The notes under the pieces are model-generated. The model saw only the letters and a list, made by a program, of their open reading frames with translations, was not told where the DNA came from and did not search any database. From Bacillota bacterium (lineage in GTDB: Bacteria; Bacillota; Clostridia; Peptostreptococcales; Anaerovoracaceae), in the NCBI GenBank assembly GCA_029006195.1, contig JAQXGH010000001.1, positions 48,338-112,337 on the forward strand: a stretch of 64,000 bases of DNA, in the 5' to 3' direction. A program made the translations under genes and the position numbers. Shown here one piece after another: positions 7,855 through 18,447 of the stretch (positions are counted from its first letter, which is position 1; each line of letters begins with the position of its first letter).

Positions 7855-8493
7855 ATGACAAAGACTTGCTTGATAATATCAGGCGGCGATTTCAGTATGC
7901 CGCCGGAAGATGCGCTCGGGAGCGATATCATAATCGCATGCGATAGCGGATATAAGCATGCGGAAAAGATGGGTGTGAAGCCGCATGTGATAGTCGGCGA
8001 TTTCGACTCGGCAGAAAAACCGGAAACAGGGGACATCCCGATTAAGACGTTCCCGTCAAGAAAAGACGACACTGATACCATGCTGGCGGTCAAGCACGCG
8101 CTTGATGAAGGTGCTTCTTACATTTGTATAGCTTGCGCGCTTGGCGGAAGAATGGACCATACTTTTGCTAATATTCAGGCGGGAGCATATATCGCAAACG
8201 CTGGAGCACACGCCAGAATAACGGATGATAATACGGTGATCGACATCTTTAAAGACGAAAAACTTGTGATCCCTAGACGAGATGGATGGTCTTTCTCAGT
8301 ATTTTCACTGGCTGATGAATCAAAGGGAGTCAGCATCAGCGGAGCCAAATATGAGATTGAAAATGCGGATGTAGTGAACACCTTCCCTTGGGGACAGAGT
8401 AACGTTTGGGCTGCAGATCAGGCGAAGATCTCGGTAAATGACGGCATGCTCGTCGTGATCCAGTCGAAGCTTAAGCCGGGAGAACATATTTAG
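7855..8493 (+). CDS. thiN: Thiamine pyrophosphokinase
   Basis: Transfers pyrophosphate from ATP to thiamine to make TPP. The 212-residue protein from the ATG at 7855 has the family blocks ACDSGYKHAEKMG, HVIVGDFDS (metal-binding Asp), SRKDDTDTMLAV and LGGRMDHTFANIQ in order. An in-frame ATG at 7762 would give a 31-residue arginine-rich extension through the leader hairpin; the GAGAGGAAAC site before 7855 favours the shorter form. It stands alone between two terminators, unlike many Firmicutes where it follows rpe and rsgA. Confidence 0.9.
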   Translation: MTKTCLIISGGDFSMPPEDALGSDIIIACDSGYKHAEKMGVKPHVIVGDFDSAEKPETGDIPIKTFPSRKDDTDTMLAVKHALDEGASYICIACALGGRMDHTFANIQAGAYIANAGAHARITDDNTVIDIFKDEKLVIPRRDGWSFSVFSLADESKGVSISGAKYEIENADVVNTFPWGQSNVWAADQAKISVNDGMLVVIQSKLKPGEHI

Positions 8494-8510
8494 TGCTATG
8501 CGCATACCGC

Positions 8511-8550
8511 GATTGACCAAATTTCGACATAATTTTTCATTTGGTTAATC
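8511..8550 (+). repeat. Inverted repeat downstream of thiN
   Basis: GATTGACCAAAT (8511-8522) pairs with ATTTGGTTAATC (8539-8550), 12 bp with one G-T pair and a 16-nt loop. No U-tract follows on either strand, so it may stabilise the thiN mRNA end rather than terminate. Confidence 0.4.
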
Positions 8551-8560
8551 ACCAGCAAAA

Positions 8561-8588
8561 ATAAAAAACCCGAACCAGCCGGTTCGGG
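8561..8588 (-). terminator. thrH terminator
   Basis: CCCGAACC / GGTTCGGG stem (8569-8576, 8581-8588) with a 4-nt loop. Read on the minus strand it is followed by TTTTTTATTTTT, giving a strong terminator for the ThrH-like gene. Confidence 0.85.
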
Positions 8589-8601
8589 CTTTGTAATAGT
8601 C

Positions 8602-9201
8602 TTACAGTGCTGCCTTAATAGCTGCGAGAAGGTCGTCGTATTCTTCGAATGCAGGATACTGTGGGTAATCCTTCTTGATCTGTTCTGTGCTCTTGAAGAG
8701 GAAGCCAGCCTTTGAAGCCTGAATCATTCCCAGGTCATTGAAGCTGTCGCCAGCAGCGATTGTTTCATAGCCGCATGACTGGAGAGCAGTTACAGTAGTC
8801 AGCTTTGACTTAGGGCATCTCATGTGGTGCTTAATGATTTCGCCGTTTTCTGCGATTTCTAAAGTGTTGCACATAATCGTTGGCCATCCCAGCTTCTCCA
8901 TCAGTGGAGTTGCAAACTGTTCGAATGTATCGCTCAGGATAACTACCTGTGTGATCTTTCTCAGTTCATCGAGGAATTCCTTAGCGCCTGGCATGGGATC
9001 GATCTTAGCGATTGTTTCCTGGATTTCCTTGATTCCCAGACCATGTTCTCTCAGAATGTTAAGTCTGTATTCCATCAGCTTATCGTAATCTGGCTCGTCA
9101 CGAGTTGTTCTTTTCAGTTCAGGAATTCCTGCAACCTCAGCAAATGTGATCCAAATTTCTGGAACCAGAACGCCTTCCATGTCTAAACATACAATATTCA
9201 T
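8602..9201 (-). CDS. thrH: ThrH-like phosphoserine phosphatase / homoserine phosphotransferase
   Basis: A 199-residue HAD-superfamily phosphatase closely resembling Pseudomonas ThrH, which dephosphorylates phosphoserine and can transfer the phosphate to homoserine. The start MNIVCLDMEGVLVPEIW carries the DxEG nucleophile motif; ILSDTFEQF is motif II and AAGDSFNDLGMIQ is motif III; the sequence TTRDEPDYDKLMEYRL is characteristic of the ThrH group. It is a single-gene minus-strand unit with its own terminator, between two + strand purine/thiamine genes. Whether it makes serine or phosphohomoserine in this organism cannot be told. Confidence 0.85.
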   Translation of the reverse strand: MNIVCLDMEGVLVPEIWITFAEVAGIPELKRTTRDEPDYDKLMEYRLNILREHGLGIKEIQETIAKIDPMPGAKEFLDELRKITQVVILSDTFEQFATPLMEKLGWPTIMCNTLEIAENGEIIKHHMRCPKSKLTTVTALQSCGYETIAAGDSFNDLGMIQASKAGFLFKSTEQIKKDYPQYPAFEEYDDLLAAIKAAL

Positions 9202-9343
9202 TTTCTTATTCTCCCCTTAGTATATTTATCTATTTCGCTTAAAAAAAGCGATTTTAATCATGATTAAACCATTCTAACACATATCTATGTGCAAAGGCTA
9301 CAAAATGCCATAAAAGGACCATTAGATTTTTTGCCAACTTTTA

Positions 9344-9372
9344 TTGAAAGTATGGTTCAATGAATATATAAT
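9344..9372 (+). promoter_or_regulatory. guaB promoter
   Basis: TTGAAA (9344-9349), exactly 17 nt, then TATAAT (9367-9372), about 70 nt upstream of the IMP dehydrogenase start. The rest of the 9202-9441 spacer is AT-rich and shows no other feature. Confidence 0.65.
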
Positions 9373-9441
9373 ACTATATTAAATCAAATAATAATCAAAT
9401 TTAATTAGCATATAACAAATTTTAAGAAAATGGAGGGCGAA

Positions 9442-10950
9442 ATGGCTAAAATATACGAAGAACCGTCAAGAACTTTTAGTGAATATCTGCTGGTGCCTGG
9501 TTATTCATCAGTAGACTGCAGAGTTGAGAATGTTTCACTCAAGACTCCGCTTGTTAAATTTAAGAAGGGCGAAGAACCTGCTATCACAATGAACATCCCT
9601 ATGACATCAGCTATCATGCAGGCTGTATCAGGTGATGAACTGGCAGTAGCACTGGCTAAGGAAGGTGGTATCTCATTCATCTTCGGATCACAGTCAATCG
9701 AAAGCCAGGCTAATATGGTAAGAAAGGTTAAGAGCCACAAGGCAGGATTCGTACAGAGCAACACAAACATCAGACCTGACCAGACAATCGGCGAACTCCT
9801 CGAACTGAAGGAAAAGACTGGTCACTCAACAACAGCAGTAACAGAAGACGGTACTTCAGAAGGTAAGCTCCTTGGTATCATCACAAGCAGAGACTACAGA
9901 ATTAGCAGAACTCCTCTTACAGATAAGGTTAGTCAGTACATGACACCATTTGAAAATCTGATTTATGCAGAATCAGGAATCACACTTAGCGAAGCTAACA
10001 ACATCATTTGGGATAACAAGCTTAACTCACTCCCAATCGTAACTAAGGACCAGAGACTTGAATACTTCGTATTCAGAAAGGACTACATGGATCACAAGGA
10101 ATATCCAGACGAACTCCTGGATTCAGCTAAGAGATACATTGTAGGCGCTGGTATCAATACTAGAGACTATGAATTAAGAGTACCTGCTCTCGTTGAAGCT
10201 GGTGCAGACGTTCTTTGCATCGACTCAAGTGAAGGTTATTCAGAATGGCAGGCTAAGACTTTAGCATTCATCAGAGAAAGATATGGTGACACTGTTAAGG
10301 TTGGTGCTGGTAACGTAGTAGATGCTGATGGATTTAACTATCTGGCTGAAGCAGGCGCTGACTTCATCAAGGTTGGTATCGGCGGCGGCAGCATTTGCAT
10401 CACAAGAGAACAGAAGGGCATCGGTAGAGGTCAGGCTACAGCAGTAATCGAAGTTGCTAAGGCAAGAGACGAATACTTCGAAAAAACTGGAGTATACATT
10501 CCTATCTGCTCAGACGGCGGTATCGTATATGACTATCACATGACATTAGCACTGGCTATGGGTTCAGACTTCCTTATGCTGGGAAGATACTTCTCAAGAT
10601 TCGATGAATCACCTACAAACAAGGTTCAGCTCAACGGAACTTACTACAAGGAATACTGGGGTGAAGGTTCAGCTAGAGCTAGAAACTGGCAGAGATACGA
10701 CCTGGGCGGCGACGCTAAGATGAAGTTCGAAGAAGGCGTTGACTCATATGTTCCATATGCAGGTTCATTAAGCGACAACGTTAGACAGTCACTGCTGAAG
10801 GTTAAGTCAACAATGTGCAACTGCGGTACTTTAGATATCCCAACTCTCCAGAGAGAGGCTAAGATCACTATGGTATCAGCAACAAGTATCGTTGAAGGTG
10901 GCGCACATGACGTTATCCTTAAGGATCAGATCAGCTCAGTAGGCAAGTAA
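9442..10950 (+). CDS. guaB: IMP dehydrogenase, Tritrichomonas-type
   Basis: Oxidises IMP to XMP with NAD, the first step to GMP. The start at 9442 ([12 protein letters not shown]) has GGAGGGCGA directly upstream and gives 502 residues; an upstream ATG at 9430 lies before that site. A two-CBS regulatory insert occupies about residues 100-220. The catalytic cysteine is Cys319 in [18 protein letters not shown] and the flap Arg-Tyr pair is R418-Y419 in ARNWQRYD. These numbers and the motifs, including MCNCG and [10 protein letters not shown] at the C-terminus, match the enzyme of the protozoan Tritrichomonas foetus as I recall it, not ordinary Bacillus GuaB. It is monocistronic. Confidence 0.95.
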   Translation: MAKIYEEPSRTFSEYLLVPGYSSVDCRVENVSLKTPLVKFKKGEEPAITMNIPMTSAIMQAVSGDELAVALAKEGGISFIFGSQSIESQANMVRKVKSHKAGFVQSNTNIRPDQTIGELLELKEKTGHSTTAVTEDGTSEGKLLGIITSRDYRISRTPLTDKVSQYMTPFENLIYAESGITLSEANNIIWDNKLNSLPIVTKDQRLEYFVFRKDYMDHKEYPDELLDSAKRYIVGAGINTRDYELRVPALVEAGADVLCIDSSEGYSEWQAKTLAFIRERYGDTVKVGAGNVVDADGFNYLAEAGADFIKVGIGGGSICITREQKGIGRGQATAVIEVAKARDEYFEKTGVYIPICSDGGIVYDYHMTLALAMGSDFLMLGRYFSRFDESPTNKVQLNGTYYKEYWGEGSARARNWQRYDLGGDAKMKFEEGVDSYVPYAGSLSDNVRQSLLKVKSTMCNCGTLDIPTLQREAKITMVSATSIVEGGAHDVILKDQISSVGK

Positions 10951-10964
10951 ATATATGACATAAT

Positions 10965-10997
10965 GTCCGTAATTCCAATGGAATTGCGGACTTTTTT
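10965..10997 (+). terminator. guaB terminator
   Basis: GTCCGTAATTCC / GGAATTGCGGAC, a 12-bp stem with one G-T pair and a 3-nt loop, followed by six T. Confidence 0.85.
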
Positions 10998-11055
10998 GTT
11001 AACCTGAGAAACTTCACAAGGCTTTCACATGCGCTACCACATATTGAGATATTAT

Positions 11056-11083
11056 TTATCAAACTGGCTAAATATGGTATACT
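11056..11083 (+). promoter_or_regulatory. Promoter of the ABC-PBP operon
   Basis: TTATCA (11056-11061), 16-nt spacer, TATACT (11078-11083), 33 nt before the first ABC gene. The -35 is imperfect. Confidence 0.45.
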
Positions 11084-11116
11084 ACAGTGTGATTGTATTG
11101 AGAAAGGTAAAATCGT

Positions 11117-13369
11117 ATGATTCAACTTAAAAATGTGTCCAAGTTTTACCACAGCAAGGGCGTGATCTCCAGCGGAATAATGAAAATCAACCTCACACTT
11201 GATAAGGGTGAGTTCGTTGTGATAACCGGAGAATCCGGTAGCGGTAAGACTACACTTTTAAATGTAATCTCGGGACTCGATTCATATGAAGAGGGTGAAA
11301 TGTATGTGAATGGCAAGGAAACAAGCCATTTCATGGCATCGGACTTCGAGAAATACAGAAACAAGTATATAGGTAACATATTCCAGAACTACAATCTGAT
11401 AAACAGTTACACAGTATATCAGAATGTTGAGCTCAGTATGAGAATCAACGGATGCCGCAGAAGCGAAATGAAGCAGCGCGTTAATGAGATACTGGAGAAG
11501 GTGGGACTAGCTGAATTCGCAGGAACTAAGGCGTCTAAGCTTTCCGGTGGACAGAAGCAGCGCGTTGCTATCGCCAGAGCATTAGCTAAGGATACTGACA
11601 TTATTGTAGCGGACGAACCGACAGGAAATCTGGACAGTGAATCAGCTAAAGATGTAGCTAAGCTCCTCTCAGATATCTCTGCGGACAAGCTGGTTATCGT
11701 AGTAACACATAACTACGAGCAGTTTGCAGACTATGCCACAAGAAGAGTCAAGCTTCATGATGGTTCAATCATCGAGAATGCTGTTGTAAACATGGAACCT
11801 CAGGAGAAGGCGGCTGAAGTAGCTAAAGTAGCTGAACCAGCTAAACCTGCCAAGAAGAAAAAAGGCCCTAAGGGCAGACCTTCTGTATTTAGTATCATAA
11901 GATTAGGACTCAGAAACACGTTTAACATCGGTTATAAATTCGTGCTTCTGCTTGTTGTATTCTTGTTTATGGTTGTGGCTGTCACGTCTCAATATACAAG
12001 TTATCTTAACCAAAAGGCTGAAAGCGACGCGGTTGGGTACAATTCGTATTTCTACAATTACAGCGCGGACCGAATAGTTCTCAAGAAGAAGGATGGATCA
12101 GCTTTCACAGAGGATGACTACCAGGCCATCTCTAATATAAGCAATGTTAAGAGCATAGCTAAGAACGATATGGTACTGGATCAGACTGTTTATCTGGAGA
12201 ATGATTCATTCTCGTATCAGTCATTCATGCACACTATGGATGAATTCACAGGGGACCTTGCTAAGGGCAGAATGCCTGAAAAGAATAACGAAATCATCCT
12301 CATGGGCAATAGAGATGATTATATGTTCTCTGATGCTTCACTTGAGAATGTTTTAGATAAGGGATTTACTATCTATGTCGGCTCAGATACTAAGCTTGAG
12401 CTGAAGGTAGTAGGAATAGCATATAACGAAAATGCTGAGAAGTATGAAAGTGCCGGCGATATATTCATGACAGACGCCAAGATGAAGGACGTCTTACTGG
12501 CAACATACAGCAGCATCAGTACAGTGTCTACGACAATTAATAAGCAGCTTCAGGAATACGTTCCCGGCAGCTCTTATTACAGAATAATGCCTAATGAGCT
12601 TGTCAAAGACGGTAAGGCAATGGTTTACGAAGAAGTAAACAGCTACTACGACGACGGCAATGCTACTGGTAAGAAGATACAGGTAGAAGTTGATAACCTC
12701 TATTATAACCAGAAACTGACACTTAAAATTTCAGATATCTATAAAGAAAAAGGCTTCTTGTACAAGACTGGATATAAGAGCTTTGAAGATTACGGTGGAG
12801 CCATTTTCATAAGCCATGGAGATTACAGGAAGCTCTTTGGCAAGGGCAACTTCCAGTGCTCTGTATATGTTAAGGATACAGAAACTGAAGACCAGACAAT
12901 AGAAGCTCTTAAGAGAACTGGTTATACTACACTGGCTCTTAGAGATGCTCTTGTAACAACAGATAATGATCTTATGTCATTCCTGCAGGTACCTATGATA
13001 ATCATCATATTGCTGGCGGTATTCTTCATAGGATATCTGGTTATCAGATTGATATTCAGATCAAGAACAAGCTATTTCGGCATAATAAGAATGCTGGGAA
13101 TGTCAAAACGAAACATAATGGGTGTCTTATGGATAGAGCTCTTTGTTGTCATGAATATAGCTTTTGCAATTTTCATGGGAGCAGTAACGCTCGTTCAGAA
13201 ACATATCATAAATGTGGAATACCTGAATACGCTGATCAGATATATGGAAGGCTATAATTATGTCGTCCTCTATATCGTAATAGCGCTGATGTCAACTCTT
13301 ATTGCGGTTAGGTTCTCAAGGAGACTGTTTAAGAAAACAGCCATGGGATCCTTTAGAGAGGAGGCGTAG
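11117..13369 (+). CDS. MacB-like ABC transporter, fused ATPase and FtsX-type permease
   Basis: A 750-residue protein. Residues 1-225 are an ATPase of the MacB/LolD family: Walker [34 protein letters not shown] and the VTHN switch. A lysine/proline-rich linker (about 230-252) leads to a permease with one membrane helix near 263, a roughly 350-residue extracellular domain, and three C-terminal helices (about 622-645, 675-695, 715-735), the FtsX/MacB topology. Such proteins act as mechanotransmitters or exporters rather than importers. The stop is two bases from a second, related gene, so the two probably form a heterodimer. Substrate unknown. Confidence 0.85.
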   Translation: MIQLKNVSKFYHSKGVISSGIMKINLTLDKGEFVVITGESGSGKTTLLNVISGLDSYEEGEMYVNGKETSHFMASDFEKYRNKYIGNIFQNYNLINSYTVYQNVELSMRINGCRRSEMKQRVNEILEKVGLAEFAGTKASKLSGGQKQRVAIARALAKDTDIIVADEPTGNLDSESAKDVAKLLSDISADKLVIVVTHNYEQFADYATRRVKLHDGSIIENAVVNMEPQEKAAEVAKVAEPAKPAKKKKGPKGRPSVFSIIRLGLRNTFNIGYKFVLLLVVFLFMVVAVTSQYTSYLNQKAESDAVGYNSYFYNYSADRIVLKKKDGSAFTEDDYQAISNISNVKSIAKNDMVLDQTVYLENDSFSYQSFMHTMDEFTGDLAKGRMPEKNNEIILMGNRDDYMFSDASLENVLDKGFTIYVGSDTKLELKVVGIAYNENAEKYESAGDIFMTDAKMKDVLLATYSSISTVSTTINKQLQEYVPGSSYYRIMPNELVKDGKAMVYEEVNSYYDDGNATGKKIQVEVDNLYYNQKLTLKISDIYKEKGFLYKTGYKSFEDYGGAIFISHGDYRKLFGKGNFQCSVYVKDTETEDQTIEALKRTGYTTLALRDALVTTDNDLMSFLQVPMIIIILLAVFFIGYLVIRLIFRSRTSYFGIIRMLGMSKRNIMGVLWIELFVVMNIAFAIFMGAVTLVQKHIINVEYLNTLIRYMEGYNYVVLYIVIALMSTLIAVRFSRRLFKKTAMGSFREEA

Positions 13370-13371
13370 CG

Positions 13372-15807
13372 ATGATCAAATTAATAAATGCTGATAAATA
13401 TTTCTTTAAGAATAATAAGAATGAAATCCATGTTATAAACAACACTACTTTAGACATGGAAGGCAAAGGCCTCATAGCGCTCCTTGGTCCAAGCGGTGGT
13501 GGTAAGACTACTCTCCTGAATGTTATGGGCGGCCTTGATAAGGTTGGCAGCGGCAAGGTCTTTGTGAATGGACATCAGATTTCCGGACGTCCATCATGGG
13601 TAGTTGATAAAATCAGAACTTTGAACATAGGTTACATTTTCCAGAATTATAATCTTATCGATAATATGACTGTCTTTGATAATGTGGCACTGGCACTGAA
13701 GATGACCGGTGTGACAAACAAGAAGGAAATCGAGGAAAAGGTCAATTACGTTCTGGAAAAGGTCGGTATGTTCCGCTACAGGAACAGATATGCGGATATG
13801 CTTTCGGGCGGTGAAAGACAGAGGGTAGGAATCGCCAGAGCTATCGTAAAGAATCCGCCGATAATCATAGCGGATGAACCTACAGGAAACCTGGATAGCA
13901 GAAATACTCTGGAAGTAATGAATATCATTAAGGCGATTTCAGAGGAGAAACTTGTTGTGCTGGTTACTCATGAGGAGAAGCTGGCTAACTTCTATGCTAA
14001 CAGGATCATCAGAATAAGTGACGGTACCGTTATTTCTGATGAAAACAATGAACATGAAAATGATCTGGATTATAGGATCGAAAACAAGTTCTATCTTAAG
14101 GACATTAAGGAACATAAGCGCCTTAAAACTGAGGGCTACAACCTGGATTTCTATAACGATACTGGCGATGCGATAGACCTTGATATCGTTATAAGAAACG
14201 GAAACATATACATAAGGACAAACAATCAGGATCAACACATTGAAATCGTTGATAAGAACTCGAGCATTGAACTGATAGATGATAACTATAAGGCCATGAC
14301 TATGGAGGAAACTGCTGAGCAGGCCATCGATCTTAAGACGCTCGAGTCAAAGCGAAAGAAGCGATACCGATCAATACTGAATCCGTTTACCATGCTGATA
14401 AAGGGATTCCATTCGGTTTCAAACTACAGCTCCCTAAAGAAGGTGCTTTTGGTAGGATTCGTTGTCTCAGCTATGTTCATAACATATGCGGTCAGTATGT
14501 TCTTTGGAGTGCTCAATATCTCTGATGATGAGTTCTCAGGCGCAGATAGAGATTACATAACTGTGGTGGGCAAGAATATAAGCGTCAATAACTACAGGGG
14601 GTATGAGAACAATGAGGAATACAGTTACGTATTCCCAGGCAACTCACTAATCTCATTGGAAATGAAGTTTGATGATTATATTCAGACTAAAGACTTTGTC
14701 GCTAATCTGGATGGATCGCTTTCGAGCGTTAATAAGCTTTCTGAAGCGAGCATTATTTATGGACGAATGGCCCAGGACAGCAAGGAATTAGTAGTCGACA
14801 GGATGGTTATAGATTCTGTTATTATGGGACAGAGCAGTATTGAAGTCGGTGCAGGAAGGGTCAGAGATTTTGTCGACAGAACTGTTGAGATAAAACATAT
14901 GGGTACTTTCAAGATAGTAGGTATAACAGATCTGAAGACACCGTGTATCTATGCTGATGAAAGTCAGTTCATAAACATTATTGCAAACTGCCCTGAATCA
15001 TCCATGGAAATCCAGGATGACCCTACTGCCAGCAATCAGGAATTCATCGACTATAAGCTTATGAAAAACAGCGTAAGGCTTAAGAAGGGCAAATGGCCTG
15101 AGGGCAATTACGAGGTTTTAGTAAACGAAAAGAATAAAGGTGATTCTGCTTACAAGATCGGGAAGAAAATAAAGACAAAAATCAACGGACGTAAGCTTAA
15201 GGTAACGGGCTACTACGCTGATGATTATTACAGCGATTACATGCTTGTAAATGAGAAGATGGTAAAGTACAACCTTGTTAAGACGAAGAACAACGTCACT
15301 CTTTCTCCGTACAACAAGGAAGCTGCACTCTCCATGCTGAAATTTGAAGGTGTTAACGTTAAGGATACTTTTGAAGAAAGTAAGGAACACTATATCAAGC
15401 AGAAATGGGCATCAATGAAATCAATGCTCATAATGGCAGCTATAATACTTATTATTTCATTTATTGAAATATACCTGATAATCAGGGCTTCCTTCCTCTC
15501 ACGAATCAGAGAGGTGGGCATTTACAGAGCTATCGGTGTTAAGAAGCTGGATATCTACAGAATGTTTGCAGGTGAAATCATAGCGATAACAACATTTGCC
15601 AGCATTCCTGGTTTCGCACTAATGGCGTTCATACTTCATAACGTATCGAAGGTATCGTACATGTCAGACATGTTCCTTGTTAATGTGCCGATGCTGATAG
15701 CGTGCGTTGTAATAATATACCTGCTCAACTTACTGTTTGGGCTCTTGCCGGTATACAAGACAATAAGAAAGAGGCCGGCAGTAATATTAAGTAGAAACGA
15801 CATTTAA
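13372..15807 (+). CDS. Second MacB-like ABC transporter half, fused ATPase and permease
   Basis: An 811-residue paralogue of the preceding gene with the same order: ATPase ([37 protein letters not shown]; residues 1-220), a long charged insert (about 225-340) without recognised motifs, a first membrane helix near 360, a large extracellular domain, and three C-terminal helices. The insert, rich in Asp, Asn and Ile, is absent from the first half. GAGGAGGCG in the end of the upstream gene provides the ribosome site. It is followed 19 nt later by a class A PBP, suggesting a cell-envelope role. Possibly peptide or lipoprotein related; not determinable from sequence. Confidence 0.85.
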   Translation: MIKLINADKYFFKNNKNEIHVINNTTLDMEGKGLIALLGPSGGGKTTLLNVMGGLDKVGSGKVFVNGHQISGRPSWVVDKIRTLNIGYIFQNYNLIDNMTVFDNVALALKMTGVTNKKEIEEKVNYVLEKVGMFRYRNRYADMLSGGERQRVGIARAIVKNPPIIIADEPTGNLDSRNTLEVMNIIKAISEEKLVVLVTHEEKLANFYANRIIRISDGTVISDENNEHENDLDYRIENKFYLKDIKEHKRLKTEGYNLDFYNDTGDAIDLDIVIRNGNIYIRTNNQDQHIEIVDKNSSIELIDDNYKAMTMEETAEQAIDLKTLESKRKKRYRSILNPFTMLIKGFHSVSNYSSLKKVLLVGFVVSAMFITYAVSMFFGVLNISDDEFSGADRDYITVVGKNISVNNYRGYENNEEYSYVFPGNSLISLEMKFDDYIQTKDFVANLDGSLSSVNKLSEASIIYGRMAQDSKELVVDRMVIDSVIMGQSSIEVGAGRVRDFVDRTVEIKHMGTFKIVGITDLKTPCIYADESQFINIIANCPESSMEIQDDPTASNQEFIDYKLMKNSVRLKKGKWPEGNYEVLVNEKNKGDSAYKIGKKIKTKINGRKLKVTGYYADDYYSDYMLVNEKMVKYNLVKTKNNVTLSPYNKEAALSMLKFEGVNVKDTFEESKEHYIKQKWASMKSMLIMAAIILIISFIEIYLIIRASFLSRIREVGIYRAIGVKKLDIYRMFAGEIIAITTFASIPGFALMAFILHNVSKVSYMSDMFLVNVPMLIACVVIIYLLNLLFGLLPVYKTIRKRPAVILSRNDI

Positions 15808-15826
15808 TCTTGTGGGATGAAAGACT

Positions 15827-18436
15827 ATGAATAGTTATGAGAAGAAAGCAAAAGAAAAAAAGAAAAGAAAGAGAAGACGAATAATAAAGAGAATCATAGC
15901 TCTTATTATTCTTATCGGAATCATTGGTTGTGCATCAGTAGCAGGCTATGCTTATTATGTAATCAAGAATGATGCTCATGAAATCGATACTGCAACTATC
16001 TACGACCAGATGAGCCAGAGAACCGTGGTATACGATGATAAGGGTAAGGAAATCTCTACTATCAGCGTAATTGGAGGAAACAGAACGCTTCTTAAGTATG
16101 CGGAAATACCAACTACTATGAGAGCGGCAATCGTTTCGATCGAAGATAAAACATTCTTTGATCACAAGGGATTTAACTTCAAGCGTATGGTGGGTGCCGT
16201 TCTCGAAATGTTAAGGGGCGGCGGACAGATCAGCGGTACGTCAACTATCACGCAGCAGCTGGCCAGAAATATCTACCTGGAGGACGTTAAGTCCGAAAGA
16301 TCCATAAAACGTAAGATCCTGGAAGCTTACTACACAGTCCAGATAGAAAAATCCATGTCAAAGGAAGAAATCCTGGAAGCTTACCTGAATACAGTTTACT
16401 TCGGTTTTGACTGCTACGGCATTTCAGCAGCAGCTGATAACTACTTCGGCAAGGATGCTAAGGATCTTGACATTGCTGAAGCGGCAGCACTGGCGGCACT
16501 GCCTCAGTCACCTGACGTATATGCGCTCGTAAAGGTTACTTACGATAAGGATGATACTAAGCTGCCTATTATCGAGAATAATTCGGAATTCGCATATCTT
16601 TACAATGGCGAACTGACAAAGGGTAGAAGAAATACTGCAATCAAGCTCATGGCAGAAAACGAATTCATCTCTGACGTCGAAAAGAAGGAGGCACTGGAAG
16701 AATCAGAAGACCTGCAGAAGCATATCCACATCGGCGGCGGTATCACAGCGCAGGCAGACACTTACTATGTTGACTATACCATTACCAAGGTTACAGAAGA
16801 CCTTATGGAAAAGTACGGTATGGACGAAGCTTCAGCCAACAGACTGGTATATAATGGCGGACTCAAGATCTATTCATGCATGAACAGCTCTATTCAGAGA
16901 AAACTTGCTAAGCAGATCAACAAGGATTCAAACTATGTAGACCTGCAGAATATCAAGTACGACAAGAAAAAGAATATACTCAATCAGAACGGAAACGTTA
17001 TATTAAGACCTTACGGCACATACCTGAATAAGGAGGGTTCATTTGTTCTCAAGAAGGGCGAATTTACAAAGGATGAAGAAGGTAATCTCATAATAAAGAA
17101 GGGCGGTAGACTGGCCCTCGTTGATGTAAGCTCAGATGCCGGATCAAGTGTTGACCTTCAGTTCAGAAGCATGTACACAAAGAAGGGGAATGATCTCAGC
17201 ATAATCGAAAGCGGATCTATCAACATCCCTTACGGTTATACTTCATTTAACAAGCAGGAAAACTGTGTAGTTTCAGCTAAACTCTTCGAAGACTACCCTG
17301 ATATTCTGGTAGAAGATGGCGATAACTACAAGGTTTCATCTGACTACATCACACTTAGCCAGAAGGTTCCTCAGCCACAGGCGGCTGCAGTAATCATCGA
17401 TAACAAGAATGGCGAAGTAAAGGCGCTGTCGGGCGGTCGTGACTGCACTGGCAGAAAGCTCTTTAACAGAGCGGTCAACCCTAGACAGCCTGGATCAAAT
17501 ATCAAGCCTCTGGCTGTTTACTCGACTTCACTTCAGGAATCGGTTGAACTCATGAAGGACGGCGAGTCAAAGAATCAGCATCAGGGCTATGGCGATGCAT
17601 TTGGTCAGTACATGACTGCCGGCAGCGTAATTAATGACGCTCCAGTTGAAAGAGGTGGAAAGGTATGGCCAAAGAACTCATCCGGCGGCTATATGGGTCC
17701 TATCACAATGAGAAATGCTCTCAGATACTCAGTAAATACTTGCGCGGTTAAACTTTATGAAAACCTGCCTCAGGATTATATAGTTAATAACCTGAAGAAG
17801 CTGGGAATCACTACAGTTGTAGAAGATGGTGAATATAACGACTTAAACCCTGCTGCTCTGGCACTGGGCGGAATGACAAAGGGAATTTCACCTCTTGAAC
17901 TGGCTGCAGCATATGCAACATTCCCTAATGAAGGTGTTTATAGAGAACCTCTTCTCTACGATAAGGTGCTCAACAGTGACGGCGAAGTTATCCTGGAATC
18001 AGATCAGAAAGAAACGAGAGTTTACGATGAAGGCGTAGCATTCATCATGACAGACATGCTCAAGGGCGTTGTTAGAACAGGTACAGGTACAGCTGCAAAT
18101 ATCGGCACTCAGCCGGTAGCAGGTAAGACTGGTACAACATCAGACCAGTACGATATCTGGTTCACTGGATTCACACCTCAGTATACAATGTCACTTTGGG
18201 AAGGCAGTGACGTGAACATTCAGCTCACATCAATGTCATCAGCGGCAGCTTCATTCTGGTCACACATTATGAAGAACGTTTGCGAAGGTCTGCCAACAGG
18301 CTCATTCCCTAGCGCTCCGTCAAACATCACATACCTTGGCGGCGAATTCTATGTTAGAGGAACTATCGACCCTGCACTCTTCACAACAACTACAACAGAA
18401 CCTGTAAGCGAAGAAACTGCAGCACCAGCGCAGTAA
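15827..18436 (+). CDS. Class A penicillin-binding protein (PBP1A type)
   Basis: A bifunctional peptidoglycan glycosyltransferase/transpeptidase of 869 residues. A basic cytoplasmic start (KKAKEKKKRKRRR) and one membrane helix (about 22-45) are followed by a GT51 domain with the catalytic SIEDKTFFDHKG motif, TSTITQQLARN and EEILEAYLNTVYFG. The transpeptidase has the nucleophile in GSNIKP (S-x-x-K), SVN, and KTGTTSD. The C-terminal tail is threonine-rich (TTTTTEP). A roughly 100-residue segment between the domains (about 370-510) may be an OB-like insert. Located directly behind the two ABC halves and before sfsA. Confidence 0.93.
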   Translation: MNSYEKKAKEKKKRKRRRIIKRIIALIILIGIIGCASVAGYAYYVIKNDAHEIDTATIYDQMSQRTVVYDDKGKEISTISVIGGNRTLLKYAEIPTTMRAAIVSIEDKTFFDHKGFNFKRMVGAVLEMLRGGGQISGTSTITQQLARNIYLEDVKSERSIKRKILEAYYTVQIEKSMSKEEILEAYLNTVYFGFDCYGISAAADNYFGKDAKDLDIAEAAALAALPQSPDVYALVKVTYDKDDTKLPIIENNSEFAYLYNGELTKGRRNTAIKLMAENEFISDVEKKEALEESEDLQKHIHIGGGITAQADTYYVDYTITKVTEDLMEKYGMDEASANRLVYNGGLKIYSCMNSSIQRKLAKQINKDSNYVDLQNIKYDKKKNILNQNGNVILRPYGTYLNKEGSFVLKKGEFTKDEEGNLIIKKGGRLALVDVSSDAGSSVDLQFRSMYTKKGNDLSIIESGSINIPYGYTSFNKQENCVVSAKLFEDYPDILVEDGDNYKVSSDYITLSQKVPQPQAAAVIIDNKNGEVKALSGGRDCTGRKLFNRAVNPRQPGSNIKPLAVYSTSLQESVELMKDGESKNQHQGYGDAFGQYMTAGSVINDAPVERGGKVWPKNSSGGYMGPITMRNALRYSVNTCAVKLYENLPQDYIVNNLKKLGITTVVEDGEYNDLNPAALALGGMTKGISPLELAAAYATFPNEGVYREPLLYDKVLNSDGEVILESDQKETRVYDEGVAFIMTDMLKGVVRTGTGTAANIGTQPVAGKTGTTSDQYDIWFTGFTPQYTMSLWEGSDVNIQLTSMSSAAASFWSHIMKNVCEGLPTGSFPSAPSNITYLGGEFYVRGTIDPALFTTTTTEPVSEETAAPAQ

Positions 18437-18447
18437 GATAAAAGAAA

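Noticed and set aside
7760..7855. TPP riboswitch in front of thiamine pyrophosphokinase
   Set aside because: The conserved TPP-sensing cores are not present; only a simple hairpin is seen.
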